From: Bacteroidales bacterium UBA6248
GTDB taxonomy: Bacteria > Bacteroidota > Bacteroidia > Bacteroidales > Lentimicrobiaceae
NCBI GenBank assembly: GCA_002441345.1
Contig: DJVU01000079.1
Span: 3,640 to 55,699 of the forward strand
DNA: 52,060 nucleotides
Direction: 5' to 3'
Within the stretch, counting starts at the first letter, position 1, and every line of letters starts with the position of its first letter. Below the pieces are notes generated by a model that worked only from the letters and a program-made list of their open reading frames with translations, was not told where the DNA came from and made no database searches. Below, in pieces: positions 18,363 through 26,716 of this stretch. A program made the position numbers and the translations under genes.

Positions 18363-19661
18363 TTGCGAAAAGCATTAATTATCACTTACTACTGGCCTCC
18401 CAGCGGAGGTGCGGGAGTTCAGCGCTGGCTGAAGTTCGTGAAATACCTGCGTGCATATGGTTGGGAACCTGTGGTATACACACCCGAAAATCCGGAACCT
18501 CCGGCATTTGATGATACACTCGCGAGAGAGGTACCTGCAGACACAGTGATCGTGCGTCAGCCGATCTGGGAGCCCTACGATTTATACAGAAAACTTATCG
18601 GAGCCCGCAAAGACGAGCGCATCAATGCCGGATTTCTGAGTGAAAACCGCAAACCAGGCAAAGCTCAGCAGTTTTCGATATGGCTCAGGGGAAATTTCTT
18701 TATCCCGGATGCACGGAAATTCTGGATCAAACCATCTGTTAAGTTTCTCGTCAGTTACCTGAAAGAAAACCCGGTTGATGCTATAATCTCTACCGGCCCT
18801 CCGCATTCGATGCACATGATTGCACTCGGGGTGAAGAAAAAAACCGGCATCCCCTGGCTGGCCGATTTCAGGGACCCCTGGACAAACATCGACTTCTACG
18901 AGCAGCTGATGCTGAGCCGTTTTGCCGACCGCCGGCACCACAGCATGGAGCAACAGGTAATTATGCATGCCGACCGGTTGGTTACAGTAAGCCGGAACTG
19001 GGAAGAAGACTTCAAACGGCTGGGGGCAAAGCGTACCGAAGTGGTTACCAATGGCTTTGACCCTGCCGACTTCCCGAAAACGGAAGCAAAGAAACCCGAA
19101 TGGTTCACCCTTACACATACCGGCTCTCTCAACCGCGACCGGAATCCCGAAACCTTGTGGAAAGTGCTCGGAAAATTGTCGGCAGATGATATATTATTCA
19201 GCGAAAAACTCAGGATACGGTTTATCGGCAAAACCGATATAAGTGTTTTCGACAGCCTGAAAAAATACGGATTGCTCGAAAAAACCGAAAAATCAGATTA
19301 TCTTCCGCATGTTGAAGCCATCCGGTTAAGCGGAAAATCCGCCGTTTTGCTTTTGCTCATCAACAACACACCCAATGCATTGGGTATAATCCCCGGAAAA
19401 GTTTTTGAATATCTGGCATCGCGAAGGCCGGTTCTGTGCATCGGACCGGAAGAAGGAGACAGTGCGCAAATTATCCGGAAAGCAAACGCAGGATGCGTAA
19501 CCGGCTTCACCGATGAGCAGAAACTTGAAGAATGCATAAAAAATATGTTTAACGAATACTTGGATCCGGAAAACACTGGTATCGTTTCCGGAGATATAGA
19601 AGCCTATTCCCGAAAATCACTGACCGGAGAGATTGTCCGCATACTTAATGAAATCGTATAA
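18363..19661 (+). CDS. Family 4 glycosyltransferase
   Basis: The N-terminal Rossmann strand ALIITYYWPPSGGAGVQRW begins right after a TTG codon at 18363, 13 bases past the preceding stop. The alternative in-frame ATG at 18210 lies inside the YfhO gene and adds an implausible Cys-rich leader, so TTG is preferred, giving 432 residues. The GT-B fold shows STGPPHSMH, WLADFRDPW, VTNGFDPADF in the hinge and GIIPGKVFEYLA in the C-terminal nucleotide-sugar domain. It probably adds a sugar to a surface polysaccharide precursor; donor and acceptor cannot be read from the sequence. Confidence 0.9.
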   Translation: MRKALIITYYWPPSGGAGVQRWLKFVKYLRAYGWEPVVYTPENPEPPAFDDTLAREVPADTVIVRQPIWEPYDLYRKLIGARKDERINAGFLSENRKPGKAQQFSIWLRGNFFIPDARKFWIKPSVKFLVSYLKENPVDAIISTGPPHSMHMIALGVKKKTGIPWLADFRDPWTNIDFYEQLMLSRFADRRHHSMEQQVIMHADRLVTVSRNWEEDFKRLGAKRTEVVTNGFDPADFPKTEAKKPEWFTLTHTGSLNRDRNPETLWKVLGKLSADDILFSEKLRIRFIGKTDISVFDSLKKYGLLEKTEKSDYLPHVEAIRLSGKSAVLLLLINNTPNALGIIPGKVFEYLASRRPVLCIGPEEGDSAQIIRKANAGCVTGFTDEQKLEECIKNMFNEYLDPENTGIVSGDIEAYSRKSLTGEIVRILNEIV

Positions 19662-19673
19662 CAAGAATCTGCA

Positions 19674-20774
19674 ATGAAACCTGTTAAAATACTTGTAATT
19701 GCCGGCGCCCGGCCCAATTTTATGAAGATCGCTCCCATTATGCATGCCATGCATAAGTCGGAGCGCCTTGAACCGCTGCTTGTACACACCGGACAACATT
19801 ACGATGTGATGATGTCGGATACGTTTTTCAAAGAGTTGAACATCCCGAGACCCGACATCAGCCTGGAGGTAGGTTCCGATACGCATGCGCGCCAGGTAGC
19901 CCGAATCATGGAACGCTTTGAACCGGTATGCGATGAGCACAAGCCACAGGCTATTCTTGTGGTTGGAGATGTAAATTCCACCATGGCGTGCAGCATCGTT
20001 GCCGCCAAAAAAGATATAAAAATCATTCACGTAGAAGCCGGAATCCGCAGCCGCGACCGCTCCATGCCTGAAGAAATCAACCGCATGGTTACGGATTCCA
20101 TTACCGATATTCTGATGCCACCGTCGAAAGATGCCGTGGAAAATTTGCTAGCAGAAGGACATCATGCATCAAAAATATTTCTGGTTGGCAACATTATGAT
20201 CGACACCCTGATGGAATCAGGAGAGAAAATCGGACAGTCCGAAATTCTCAGCCGGCTCAATCTGAAAGGAAAGCCGTTTGTCTCTCTCACGCTTCATCGC
20301 CCTTCCAACGTCGACAACATCGAAAATTTCAAGAAAATACTGGCTGCACTCGAAATAATTCAGCTGGAAATTCCTATTGTTTTCCCCATTCATCCGAGAA
20401 CCCGAAAGATGATCGCTGATTTTGGGCTTAACGATTACGTGGCATCCATGCACAACCTTATCCTGACAGATCCGCTCGGTTATTTTGATTTCGGAAAACT
20501 GGTATCGTCCTCGCACTTTGTGCTTACCGACAGCGGAGGAATACAGGAGGAGACCACGGTGTACGGGATCCCCTGCATCACCCTGAGGGAGAATACCGAG
20601 CGCCCGGTTACCGTTTGGGAGGGCACCAACGAGCTGGCCGGTTGCGATACGGATACCATCGTAGCACTTGCGCGAAAAATCCTCGACGGAAAATGGAAAG
20701 AAGGCCGGATCCCTGAACTGTGGGATGGTAAGGCCGCGGGAAGAATCATCGAAATTCTGGAAAAGGTTCTCTGA
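19674..20774 (+). CDS. wecB: UDP-N-acetylglucosamine 2-epimerase (non-hydrolysing)
   Basis: WecB interconverts UDP-GlcNAc and UDP-ManNAc. The 366-residue protein carries GARPNFMKIAPIMHAM at the N-terminus, VVGDVNSTMA, HVEAGIRSRDRSMPEEINR, and LTDSGGIQEET in the C-terminal UDP-binding half, all typical of the non-hydrolysing class. It starts 12 bases after the glycosyltransferase stop. In this setting it may supply ManNAc units for the surface glycan, and ManNAc is also the usual precursor of nonulosonic acids made by the module downstream. That link is inference. Confidence 0.95.
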   Translation: MKPVKILVIAGARPNFMKIAPIMHAMHKSERLEPLLVHTGQHYDVMMSDTFFKELNIPRPDISLEVGSDTHARQVARIMERFEPVCDEHKPQAILVVGDVNSTMACSIVAAKKDIKIIHVEAGIRSRDRSMPEEINRMVTDSITDILMPPSKDAVENLLAEGHHASKIFLVGNIMIDTLMESGEKIGQSEILSRLNLKGKPFVSLTLHRPSNVDNIENFKKILAALEIIQLEIPIVFPIHPRTRKMIADFGLNDYVASMHNLILTDPLGYFDFGKLVSSSHFVLTDSGGIQEETTVYGIPCITLRENTERPVTVWEGTNELAGCDTDTIVALARKILDGKWKEGRIPELWDGKAAGRIIEILEKVL

Positions 20775-20840
20775 GCCGTCAATTTCTCCGATCAGTCCTG
20801 TCTTACAGCTTGAACATTCATTAAACTAACACCATCACAA

Positions 20841-21473
20841 ATGAAGCATTTCCTCTGGGTTACCCTTCAACGGCTGCTGAATCCCTCATGCACCATTCAC
20901 GCCGCCAGCCTTTGCCGGAATGTAAAGCTGGGACGCGGTGTAACGATAGAACACGGATCCCACATTTGTGCAGGACGCATTGGTAACTATACTTATATCA
21001 ACAAATACTGCCTGATCGACAGGAATACTGCTTCCATAGGAAACTTTTGCTCAATCGCTTACGGTGTTAAAGCAGGACTGGGAAACCATCCGGTAAGCTG
21101 GGTCAGCTCACATCCGTTTGCCTACGATAAAAAATACGGGTTTACGGATAAAACAAGGGCATTCGACGGTCAGGTTACCGGATTCTGTGAAATTGGCCAC
21201 GACGTATGGATTGGAGCCAATGCCGTTATTCTGGCCGGAGTAAAAATTGGCAACGGCGCCATTATTGGCGCCAACTCACTAGTAAACAAAAATGTGGAGC
21301 CATACAGCATTGTTGCCGGGAGCCCGGCAAAACACATTCGTTTCCGTTTCAGCGAAGATATCATCGCGAAGCTTCAGGCTCTTGGCTGGTGGAACTGGGA
21401 CGATGGAACAATCAGGGAGAATATTGCTTTATTCGGCAATCCGGAAGCCTTACTGGCAAAATTCAGTGATTAA
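20841..21473 (+). CDS. Hexapeptide-repeat acyltransferase (xenobiotic/CatB-like)
   Basis: The 210 residues form a left-handed beta helix: hexapeptide-type repeats run through residues 27-70 and 117-160 (GHDVWIGANAVILAGVKIG), split by a loop with GNHPVSWVSSHPF that holds the likely catalytic His. The ending IVAGSPAKHIRFRF is usual for this group. It probably transfers an acetyl group to a sugar of the surface glycan. It follows wecB by 66 bases. Its stop overlaps the stop of the convergent GpsA-like gene by 11 bases. Confidence 0.88.
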   Translation: MKHFLWVTLQRLLNPSCTIHAASLCRNVKLGRGVTIEHGSHICAGRIGNYTYINKYCLIDRNTASIGNFCSIAYGVKAGLGNHPVSWVSSHPFAYDKKYGFTDKTRAFDGQVTGFCEIGHDVWIGANAVILAGVKIGNGAIIGANSLVNKNVEPYSIVAGSPAKHIRFRFSEDIIAKLQALGWWNWDDGTIRENIALFGNPEALLAKFSD

Positions 21474-22443
21474 GTAAACGACTTACAAACAGCGACAATT
21501 TATACTGGCCTGAAAAAACCTGATTGAGTTCATTCATCAGGAAAAAATCCTTTTCGGGCATTCCTTTTCGTTTGAGCTCTTCCACAAAAATATTCACGGC
21601 TATCTTTCCCTCCAGTACAACATGGTCGGATATATCACTTGTAAAAAAGCCTTTACCAATAAGTAATCCGAGTGTTCGGTTGCGACTGAGGTCGTTGAGA
21701 GCGGTAAGGCCAAAGTCGCCGATTCCGCAATAGCGAAACAAGGTTTCCTCTTTCCCTCCATAGAACAGTAGAACGCGCCGCATCTCGTCAAAGGCCTTGG
21801 TAAATGCCAGAAACCGTATATTAGGCGAGTCGAAGTGGGCATCTACGATCCCGATGATGATAGCATAGATGTTTTTTAGAATGCTGAGCGTCTCCACGCC
21901 CAGAATATCGTCGGAATAGTCGGTATAAATGGTGGTGTCTTCAAAAACATCGTTCAGCAAGTCAAACACTTCCCTGTGTTCTGATCCTACGGTCATTGCA
22001 GTGGGAATGTGATTGATCAGTTCGCGGGCAAAGGTAGGTCCTTTCAGGGTGCAGACCGGATGACCGGTAGCCCCGAGCAGATTCTCCACAATGGTTTTAT
22101 TGTCTTTCCCGAATCCCTTGGCCAGGTTTACCAGTAATGCTCCCGGCTTTAATTTTGATTTTAAGGCAGCAATGTATGGTACGACAGCTACCGACGGAAT
22201 GGCAATAAAAACGATATCGGCTTTTTCAAGGGCAGAAACATCCGTTGTTGCTTTAAGCCCTGCAGCCAGGCGAATCATCGGGAAATATGCCGGGTTGATA
22301 TGTCGTGCATTGATCTCATTAACAACGGATTCTTCTACTGAGAGCAGGGTAACGTCGAGACCGGATTTGCCAGCCAGGATATGGCCCAATGCTGTTCCCA
22401 GGGTGCCGGCTCCGGCGATGCAGATAACGGGATGTTCGTGCAT
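21463..22443 (-). CDS. gpsA: GpsA-like glycerol-3-phosphate dehydrogenase, divergent
   Basis: From the ATG at 22443 the product has 326 residues. The longer TTG frame would begin inside the promoter. The NAD-binding motif is GAGTLGTALG near the N-terminus, followed by IAIPSVAV, KGPTFAREL (normally SGPSFA), GVETLSILKNIYAI with the expected catalytic Lys, and GIGDFGLTALNDLSRNRTLG (normally GDLxxTCxSxxSRN). This is a reductase of dihydroxyacetone phosphate to glycerol-3-phosphate by family, but several signature positions differ. Its place inside a glycan locus suggests either the housekeeping enzyme or a specialised paralogue supplying glycerol phosphate. Confidence 0.85.
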   Translation of the reverse strand: MHEHPVICIAGAGTLGTALGHILAGKSGLDVTLLSVEESVVNEINARHINPAYFPMIRLAAGLKATTDVSALEKADIVFIAIPSVAVVPYIAALKSKLKPGALLVNLAKGFGKDNKTIVENLLGATGHPVCTLKGPTFARELINHIPTAMTVGSEHREVFDLLNDVFEDTTIYTDYSDDILGVETLSILKNIYAIIIGIVDAHFDSPNIRFLAFTKAFDEMRRVLLFYGGKEETLFRYCGIGDFGLTALNDLSRNRTLGLLIGKGFFTSDISDHVVLEGKIAVNIFVEELKRKGMPEKDFFLMNELNQVFSGQYKLSLFVSRLLNH

Positions 22444-22461
22444 TCGTTTCGTATTAAAAGA

Positions 22462-22469
22462 CAAAGATA
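22462..22469 (-). promoter_or_regulatory. Candidate -7 promoter element for the GpsA-like gene
   Basis: Minus-strand TATCTTTG, an exact match, lies 18 bases before the ATG at 22443 and sets that start. It faces away from the divergent promoter at 22531. Confidence 0.55.
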
Positions 22470-22530
22470 CAATTTTGATTCACTTCGACCATTCGTGAGA
22501 TGCACAGCCCTTCCACAAAGGTTTTGTTCG

Positions 22531-22538
22531 TATCTTTG
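22531..22538 (+). promoter_or_regulatory. Candidate -7 promoter element for the nonulosonate genes
   Basis: TATCTTTG is an exact match 22 bases before the ATG at 22561. It is divergent from the GpsA-like promoter 60 bases away. No -33 TTTG at normal spacing. Confidence 0.55.
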
Positions 22539-22560
22539 CTTTACAATTTTATCCTTACGG

Positions 22561-23319
22561 ATGGCACATAACTCAGGGATCATAATACAGGCCCGTACAG
22601 GTTCATCGAGATTACCGGGGAAAATGACCCTGCCGTTTGCCGGGGATAAGAACCTGCTGGAACTTATGTTGACGGATTTCCGGCAAACTGCAGGAGATAT
22701 TCCGTTTGTGGTTGCCACTACCGATAAGCCCGGCGACGATGCCATCGTTGCCGTATGCAGGAATCTGGATGTACCATGTTACAGAGGACCGGAACAGGAT
22801 GTTCTGAAACGGTTTATATTAACCGCAGAACAGTATGGATTTGACAATATTATCAGGGTATGTGCAGATAACCCTTTTTTTGACCTTGTCTCCACTCTCC
22901 GTTTATTGAATGTGCTCGAAGAAACAAAGTGCGATTATGCAGGCTTTTCAATCAACGGTAAACCATCGATTAAAACCCATATCGGACTGTGGGGGGAAGC
23001 CGTAACGCTCGGGAGCCTGGTAAAAGCCTCCAGACTTACCGCTGATCCGAAATTTCGCGAACATGTAACCAACTACTTGTATTCCAATCCGGAAGATTTC
23101 CAAATCATAGTAAAACCTGCTCCGTACGGATTCCACAACAGAGAAGATCTCAGGTTCACCCTCGACACGGAAGGCGACTTTAAACTTCACCAGCAATTGT
23201 ACCGAATGGCCGGCTATCTTCCAATCCCTGACCGACTGTTTGAGTTACTGAAAATAACAGATGAAAACGAGCATTTCAGGATCATCATGCAGGTGGAAAT
23301 TAAACGAAATTCCAAATAA
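22561..23319 (+). CDS. SpsF-like cytidylyltransferase (CMP-sugar synthesis)
   Basis: The ATG at 22561 gives 252 residues; the longer frame back to 22381 lies inside the divergent GpsA-like gene. The nucleotidyltransferase start IIIQARTGSSRLPGKM is typical of the SpsF/COG1861 group, with VVATTDKPGDD, GPEQDVLKRF and RVCADNPFFD following. It should activate a nonulosonic or other acidic sugar by transfer from CTP. The next two genes encode a NeuB-like synthase and an HAD phosphatase, which supports the CMP-nonulosonate reading. Confidence 0.88.
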   Translation: MAHNSGIIIQARTGSSRLPGKMTLPFAGDKNLLELMLTDFRQTAGDIPFVVATTDKPGDDAIVAVCRNLDVPCYRGPEQDVLKRFILTAEQYGFDNIIRVCADNPFFDLVSTLRLLNVLEETKCDYAGFSINGKPSIKTHIGLWGEAVTLGSLVKASRLTADPKFREHVTNYLYSNPEDFQIIVKPAPYGFHNREDLRFTLDTEGDFKLHQQLYRMAGYLPIPDRLFELLKITDENEHFRIIMQVEIKRNSK

Positions 23320-23338
23320 CAAAAGACACTGCAATCGC

Positions 23339-24382
23339 ATGAAACATACATATATTATCGGCGAAATTGGTCAGAACCATAACGGTTCGGTTGATATAGC
23401 CCGTACACTTATCGACGCAGTATCGCAGCCGGTGGTTGATAACCTGTTTGGTGAAAAGCTGAAACCAATGGATGCAATAAAGCTCACCAAACGCGACCTG
23501 AAGGAGGAACTTTCGGCATCAGCCATGCTGAAACCCTACAACAACCCGAACTCCTTTGGAAAGACCTACGGCGAGCACAGGGCATTTCTCGAGCTGAGCG
23601 ATGAACAGCATTTCGAAATTTATCTTTACGCCAAATCAAAAGGGCTGGAGTTCGTTGAAACGCTCTGTGCACGCGGTTGCCTTACCCTGTTAAATTATTT
23701 CACACCCGACCGTCTTAAGGTTGCCTCACGCGACCTCACCAATCTTCCGCTTCTCGAAGCCATGGCGGAAACCCGAATACCCATGATCCTTTCCACCGGG
23801 ATGGGCGGCCGCGAAGAACTCGATCAGGCTCTGGAAGTCATTACCCGTCACCACAGCGATGTATCCATACTGCATTGCCTTTCACAGTATCCTTCAGAGT
23901 ACAGAAATATAAATCTGAATACCATTCCGTATCTGAAGAAGCATTATCCGGGATACAAAATCGGGTATTCCGACCACTCAATTGGAATAATGGTTCCCGC
24001 AGCAGCAGTGGCACTTGGAGCGGAGATCATCGAAAAACACATCACCCTCGACCGTACGATGAAAGGCACTGACCATCAGGGTTCTTTGGGCGTTGATGGA
24101 ATTTATCGCATGGTGCGGGATATTCGTAATCTGGAAATGGCACTTGGCACCGAAGATATGTTTATCAGCGATGCCGTTCAGGATACCCGCATCAAGCTGG
24201 AACGCTCCGTTGCGGCCCTTTCACCAATCAGAAAAGGAGAAATTATTACCGGCGACAAGCTGCACCTTCTGAGTCCGGGCGACGGATTTAAATGGAATGA
24301 GCGCAACCTTATCATTGGCCGTAAAGCCGCCTGCGATATTCCCGCCGATGAAGTTATTTACCCAAATATGCTGGAAGAATGA
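23339..24382 (+). CDS. NeuB/SpsE-like nonulosonic acid synthase
   Basis: From the ATG at 23339 the product has 347 residues. The TIM-barrel domain starts with YIIGEIGQNHNGS and continues with RLKVASRDLTNLPLLEAM, ILSTGMG, GYSDHSIGIMVPAAAVALGA and IEKHITLDRTMKGTDHQGSL. A C-terminal SAF (antifreeze-like) domain holds RKGEIITGDKLHLLSPGDG. The family condenses phosphoenolpyruvate with a six-carbon amino sugar (or mannose 6-phosphate) to a nine-carbon sugar acid. RTMKGTDHQGSL differs from the usual PGPDHxxS, so this is a divergent branch and the substrate is open (Neu5Ac, KDN or another). Its stop overlaps the next ATG (ATGA). Confidence 0.9.
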   Translation: MKHTYIIGEIGQNHNGSVDIARTLIDAVSQPVVDNLFGEKLKPMDAIKLTKRDLKEELSASAMLKPYNNPNSFGKTYGEHRAFLELSDEQHFEIYLYAKSKGLEFVETLCARGCLTLLNYFTPDRLKVASRDLTNLPLLEAMAETRIPMILSTGMGGREELDQALEVITRHHSDVSILHCLSQYPSEYRNINLNTIPYLKKHYPGYKIGYSDHSIGIMVPAAAVALGAEIIEKHITLDRTMKGTDHQGSLGVDGIYRMVRDIRNLEMALGTEDMFISDAVQDTRIKLERSVAALSPIRKGEIITGDKLHLLSPGDGFKWNERNLIIGRKAACDIPADEVIYPNMLEE

Positions 24383-24900
24383 CGATAAAACTTGTAATTA
24401 CCGATATCGACGGCGTATGGACCGACGGAGGAATGTACTACGACAACCAGGGTAATGAGCTGAAGAAGTTCAATACGTCCGACAGTGCCGGCGTTGTTTT
24501 CCTGAGGGAACTGCAAATTCCACTGGCTATTATCAGCGGAGAAGATACGGCTGCTCTCAGACGCCGCGCTGAGAAACTCCGGGTCGAACACCTCTATATG
24601 GGCGTACGAAACAAACTGCATGTAGCGGGCGAACTGGTTAAATCGCTTAACATCACCCTTGACGAAGTTGCGTATATCGGCGACGACATCAACGACCTGC
24701 CTCTGCTGAAAGCATGCGGCCTGAGCGCCACTCCGGCTAACGCACCGGAATATGTTAAAAATTACGTTACCTGGACTCTTGATAAAAATGGCGGTGAAGG
24801 TGCGTTCAGGGAGTTTGTTGAACGCATATTACAGGAAAACAACCTGTTTCAGAAAGCTCTGGACTCCTATTTCAAGCGCATCAGCAAATACAACGGATAA
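24379..24900 (+). CDS. KdsC-like HAD phosphatase
   Basis: This 173-residue protein is a compact HAD phosphatase of the KdsC type: motif I is DIDGVWTDGG (nucleophile and acid Asp pair), motif II is AIISGED, and motif IV is YIGDDINDLPLL. No cap domain is present, as in KdsC. In this operon it would remove the phosphate from a 9-phosphate nonulosonate before CMP activation, as shown for the KDN-9-phosphate phosphatase of Bacteroides thetaiotaomicron. That predicts a phosphorylated substrate for the NeuB-like enzyme. It overlaps the upstream gene by 4 bases and, at its 3' end, the convergent transferase gene by 20. Confidence 0.9.
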   Translation: MTIKLVITDIDGVWTDGGMYYDNQGNELKKFNTSDSAGVVFLRELQIPLAIISGEDTAALRRRAEKLRVEHLYMGVRNKLHVAGELVKSLNITLDEVAYIGDDINDLPLLKACGLSATPANAPEYVKNYVTWTLDKNGGEGAFREFVERILQENNLFQKALDSYFKRISKYNG

Positions 24901-26716
24901 AGTCCACAATTCGTTCCGAAGTCCGGCCATCGATCCTGAATGCATTTCGTTCAATAAAGGATTCGTATGCCTTATCGTTTATGCTTAGTTGCCGGCTCAG
25001 TATACCTGCAGCCACCTGCTTCAGCTCTGCACCGTTCAATGCCCGGAATGCAACCCCCTGCTTAATGTAAGCCTGAATATCCTGATCCAGGTGATCAAGA
25101 ATCACAAGTGGTTTCCTGAAGTACACCGTTTCAGCCCCAACCGTGGAGAAACAGGTAATAAGCATAGTACATGAAGCAATGAGCGAATACAAATCGTGTT
25201 CGCTTGTAACGGAATAATTGGTGCATCCCGTCTGCCTAGCAATACGATGGTAGTATTCCGGGTCCGAAGCTTCTGAGGGATGCAATTTGATTACCAGATG
25301 GATATCGGAAAAACAGGCGGCCATATTGAACACATCAAAGGCAGCCTTCTCCCGCAGCAGAGGATCCTGCTGCAACTGGGAGGCAAACACAACCAAAGGG
25401 ACTTCGGGATAACCCAGCTCTTTTATCAGCTTATCGCGGTTATTCAGCAGTACGGGAATGATATCGGTGCGTGGCTGTCCCACCACCTCAAGGCTGGTTT
25501 CGGGATAACCCGATTTGCTGATCAAATAATCCTTCCAGTAGCTTCCCCACACCAGGGTTGCATCGCACAGCAAACCTCTCCGAACATCAGCAGACGTAAA
25601 CCGGTAAGCCGGATGCAGATCGTGAATGTTTCCATGCTGTATTCCGATTGTTTTCATTTCATTGACACGTGCAGCATCTAAAATGCACTTAACGGCAGGG
25701 CTGTTCTCATCGATGCTTGCAACGGTTTTGAAGCCATGATTTCCGAAAAACCTTTTATATGCCTGGTTTTTGAAAATATAGAAACGGCTGGCTCCGTGAA
25801 ATTGCAGCATCTTTTTAAGTATCCATGTATTCCGACCGGGTTCCGCATCCCCGATCAGGCGCAAAAGCCCTGAATGAATACGTTTTTCATTTTCCCTGTA
25901 GGCCTTCCATACAACCGGCGACAGCGCTCCTCTGATAAGAATGTATTCTCCGGGTATCCGGCGAACACGAGGGTGCGAATTCCGGATCATCCAGCGCTCG
26001 ATACGGAATTGTTGCCCCTGCGAAAACTTTGGAGGCTCTGTTTCGTCAATAATCGCAAAATCCTTTCCTGCTTTTGCAAATACATAGGCAAGGTTATAGT
26101 TGTCCTGTTTCAGTTTCAGGGTATCCGGATCAAGGCAGGGCTGACGTGCGGTGCGGTCGATAAGCAGATGACGGCACTCCCCTGCTTTCAGCATTGAGGC
26201 CATACCAAGGAAGAAACGGAGGATCAGGTATGCAAGGTAATGGAGAAAAGAAACGATACTCTTTCCATGGCCTGCAGTTGTCGCACCCTGCACAATTACA
26301 ACATTTTCAGGCAAATTGCCAAACAGTTGAAAATCGCTGAAGCTGGTATACAGTTGAATTTCATCGTAGGCCGGAGCCAAATCCCGGATCAGGGCTTCTT
26401 CATATGCCTGATTCCGCATGATGAAATAAATCCGGAACTTATGATAATGCCACAGACTCATGCCGGAGACCGAAAGCAACTCCGCCAGGGAAGCATCGCC
26501 CGTTTTTGCATCGCCGAATGCAAGAAGGCGTTCCATTTCCGAATAATTAATATCCCGTTTTTCTGCTGCATCCTGTGAAATAATTTCAACCGGAAAAGGA
26601 TAGGCGATGCTGCTTGTTGAAAAAATCCTAAGGTTTTCCTCTGATTCAGCCAAACGGCGGATATTCAGAATTTCAGACTCCGAAAGGCTACGGTTAATCA
26701 CTATTGCCCTGTTCAT
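24881..26716 (-). CDS. Large GT-B-like transferase, probable surface-glycan glycosyltransferase
   Basis: The 611-residue protein has no clear signal peptide. Residues of about 1-300 are poorly recognisable and include one hydrophobic stretch (near residues 160-178) that could be membrane-associated. The C-terminal half resembles the CDP-glycerol/capsule transferase and 2-epimerase GT-B folds: TIGIQHGNIHDLHP, VWGSYWKDYL, VVGQPRTD, VIKLHPSE and LITCFSTVGAETVYFRKPLVIL. The last two match a nucleotide-sugar site. It is translationally coupled to the flippase (4-base ATGA overlap) and faces the CMP-nonulosonate genes, so a nonulosonate transferase is a reasonable guess, not a demonstrated function. 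Confidence 0.75.
   Translation of the reverse strand: MNRAIVINRSLSESEILNIRRLAESEENLRIFSTSSIAYPFPVEIISQDAAEKRDINYSEMERLLAFGDAKTGDASLAELLSVSGMSLWHYHKFRIYFIMRNQAYEEALIRDLAPAYDEIQLYTSFSDFQLFGNLPENVVIVQGATTAGHGKSIVSFLHYLAYLILRFFLGMASMLKAGECRHLLIDRTARQPCLDPDTLKLKQDNYNLAYVFAKAGKDFAIIDETEPPKFSQGQQFRIERWMIRNSHPRVRRIPGEYILIRGALSPVVWKAYRENEKRIHSGLLRLIGDAEPGRNTWILKKMLQFHGASRFYIFKNQAYKRFFGNHGFKTVASIDENSPAVKCILDAARVNEMKTIGIQHGNIHDLHPAYRFTSADVRRGLLCDATLVWGSYWKDYLISKSGYPETSLEVVGQPRTDIIPVLLNNRDKLIKELGYPEVPLVVFASQLQQDPLLREKAAFDVFNMAACFSDIHLVIKLHPSEASDPEYYHRIARQTGCTNYSVTSEHDLYSLIASCTMLITCFSTVGAETVYFRKPLVILDHLDQDIQAYIKQGVAFRALNGAELKQVAAGILSRQLSINDKAYESFIERNAFRIDGRTSERIVDFIRCIC

Noticed and set aside
22381..22560. 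Longer start of the SpsF-like gene
   Set aside because: It lies inside the divergent GpsA-like gene and its promoter.
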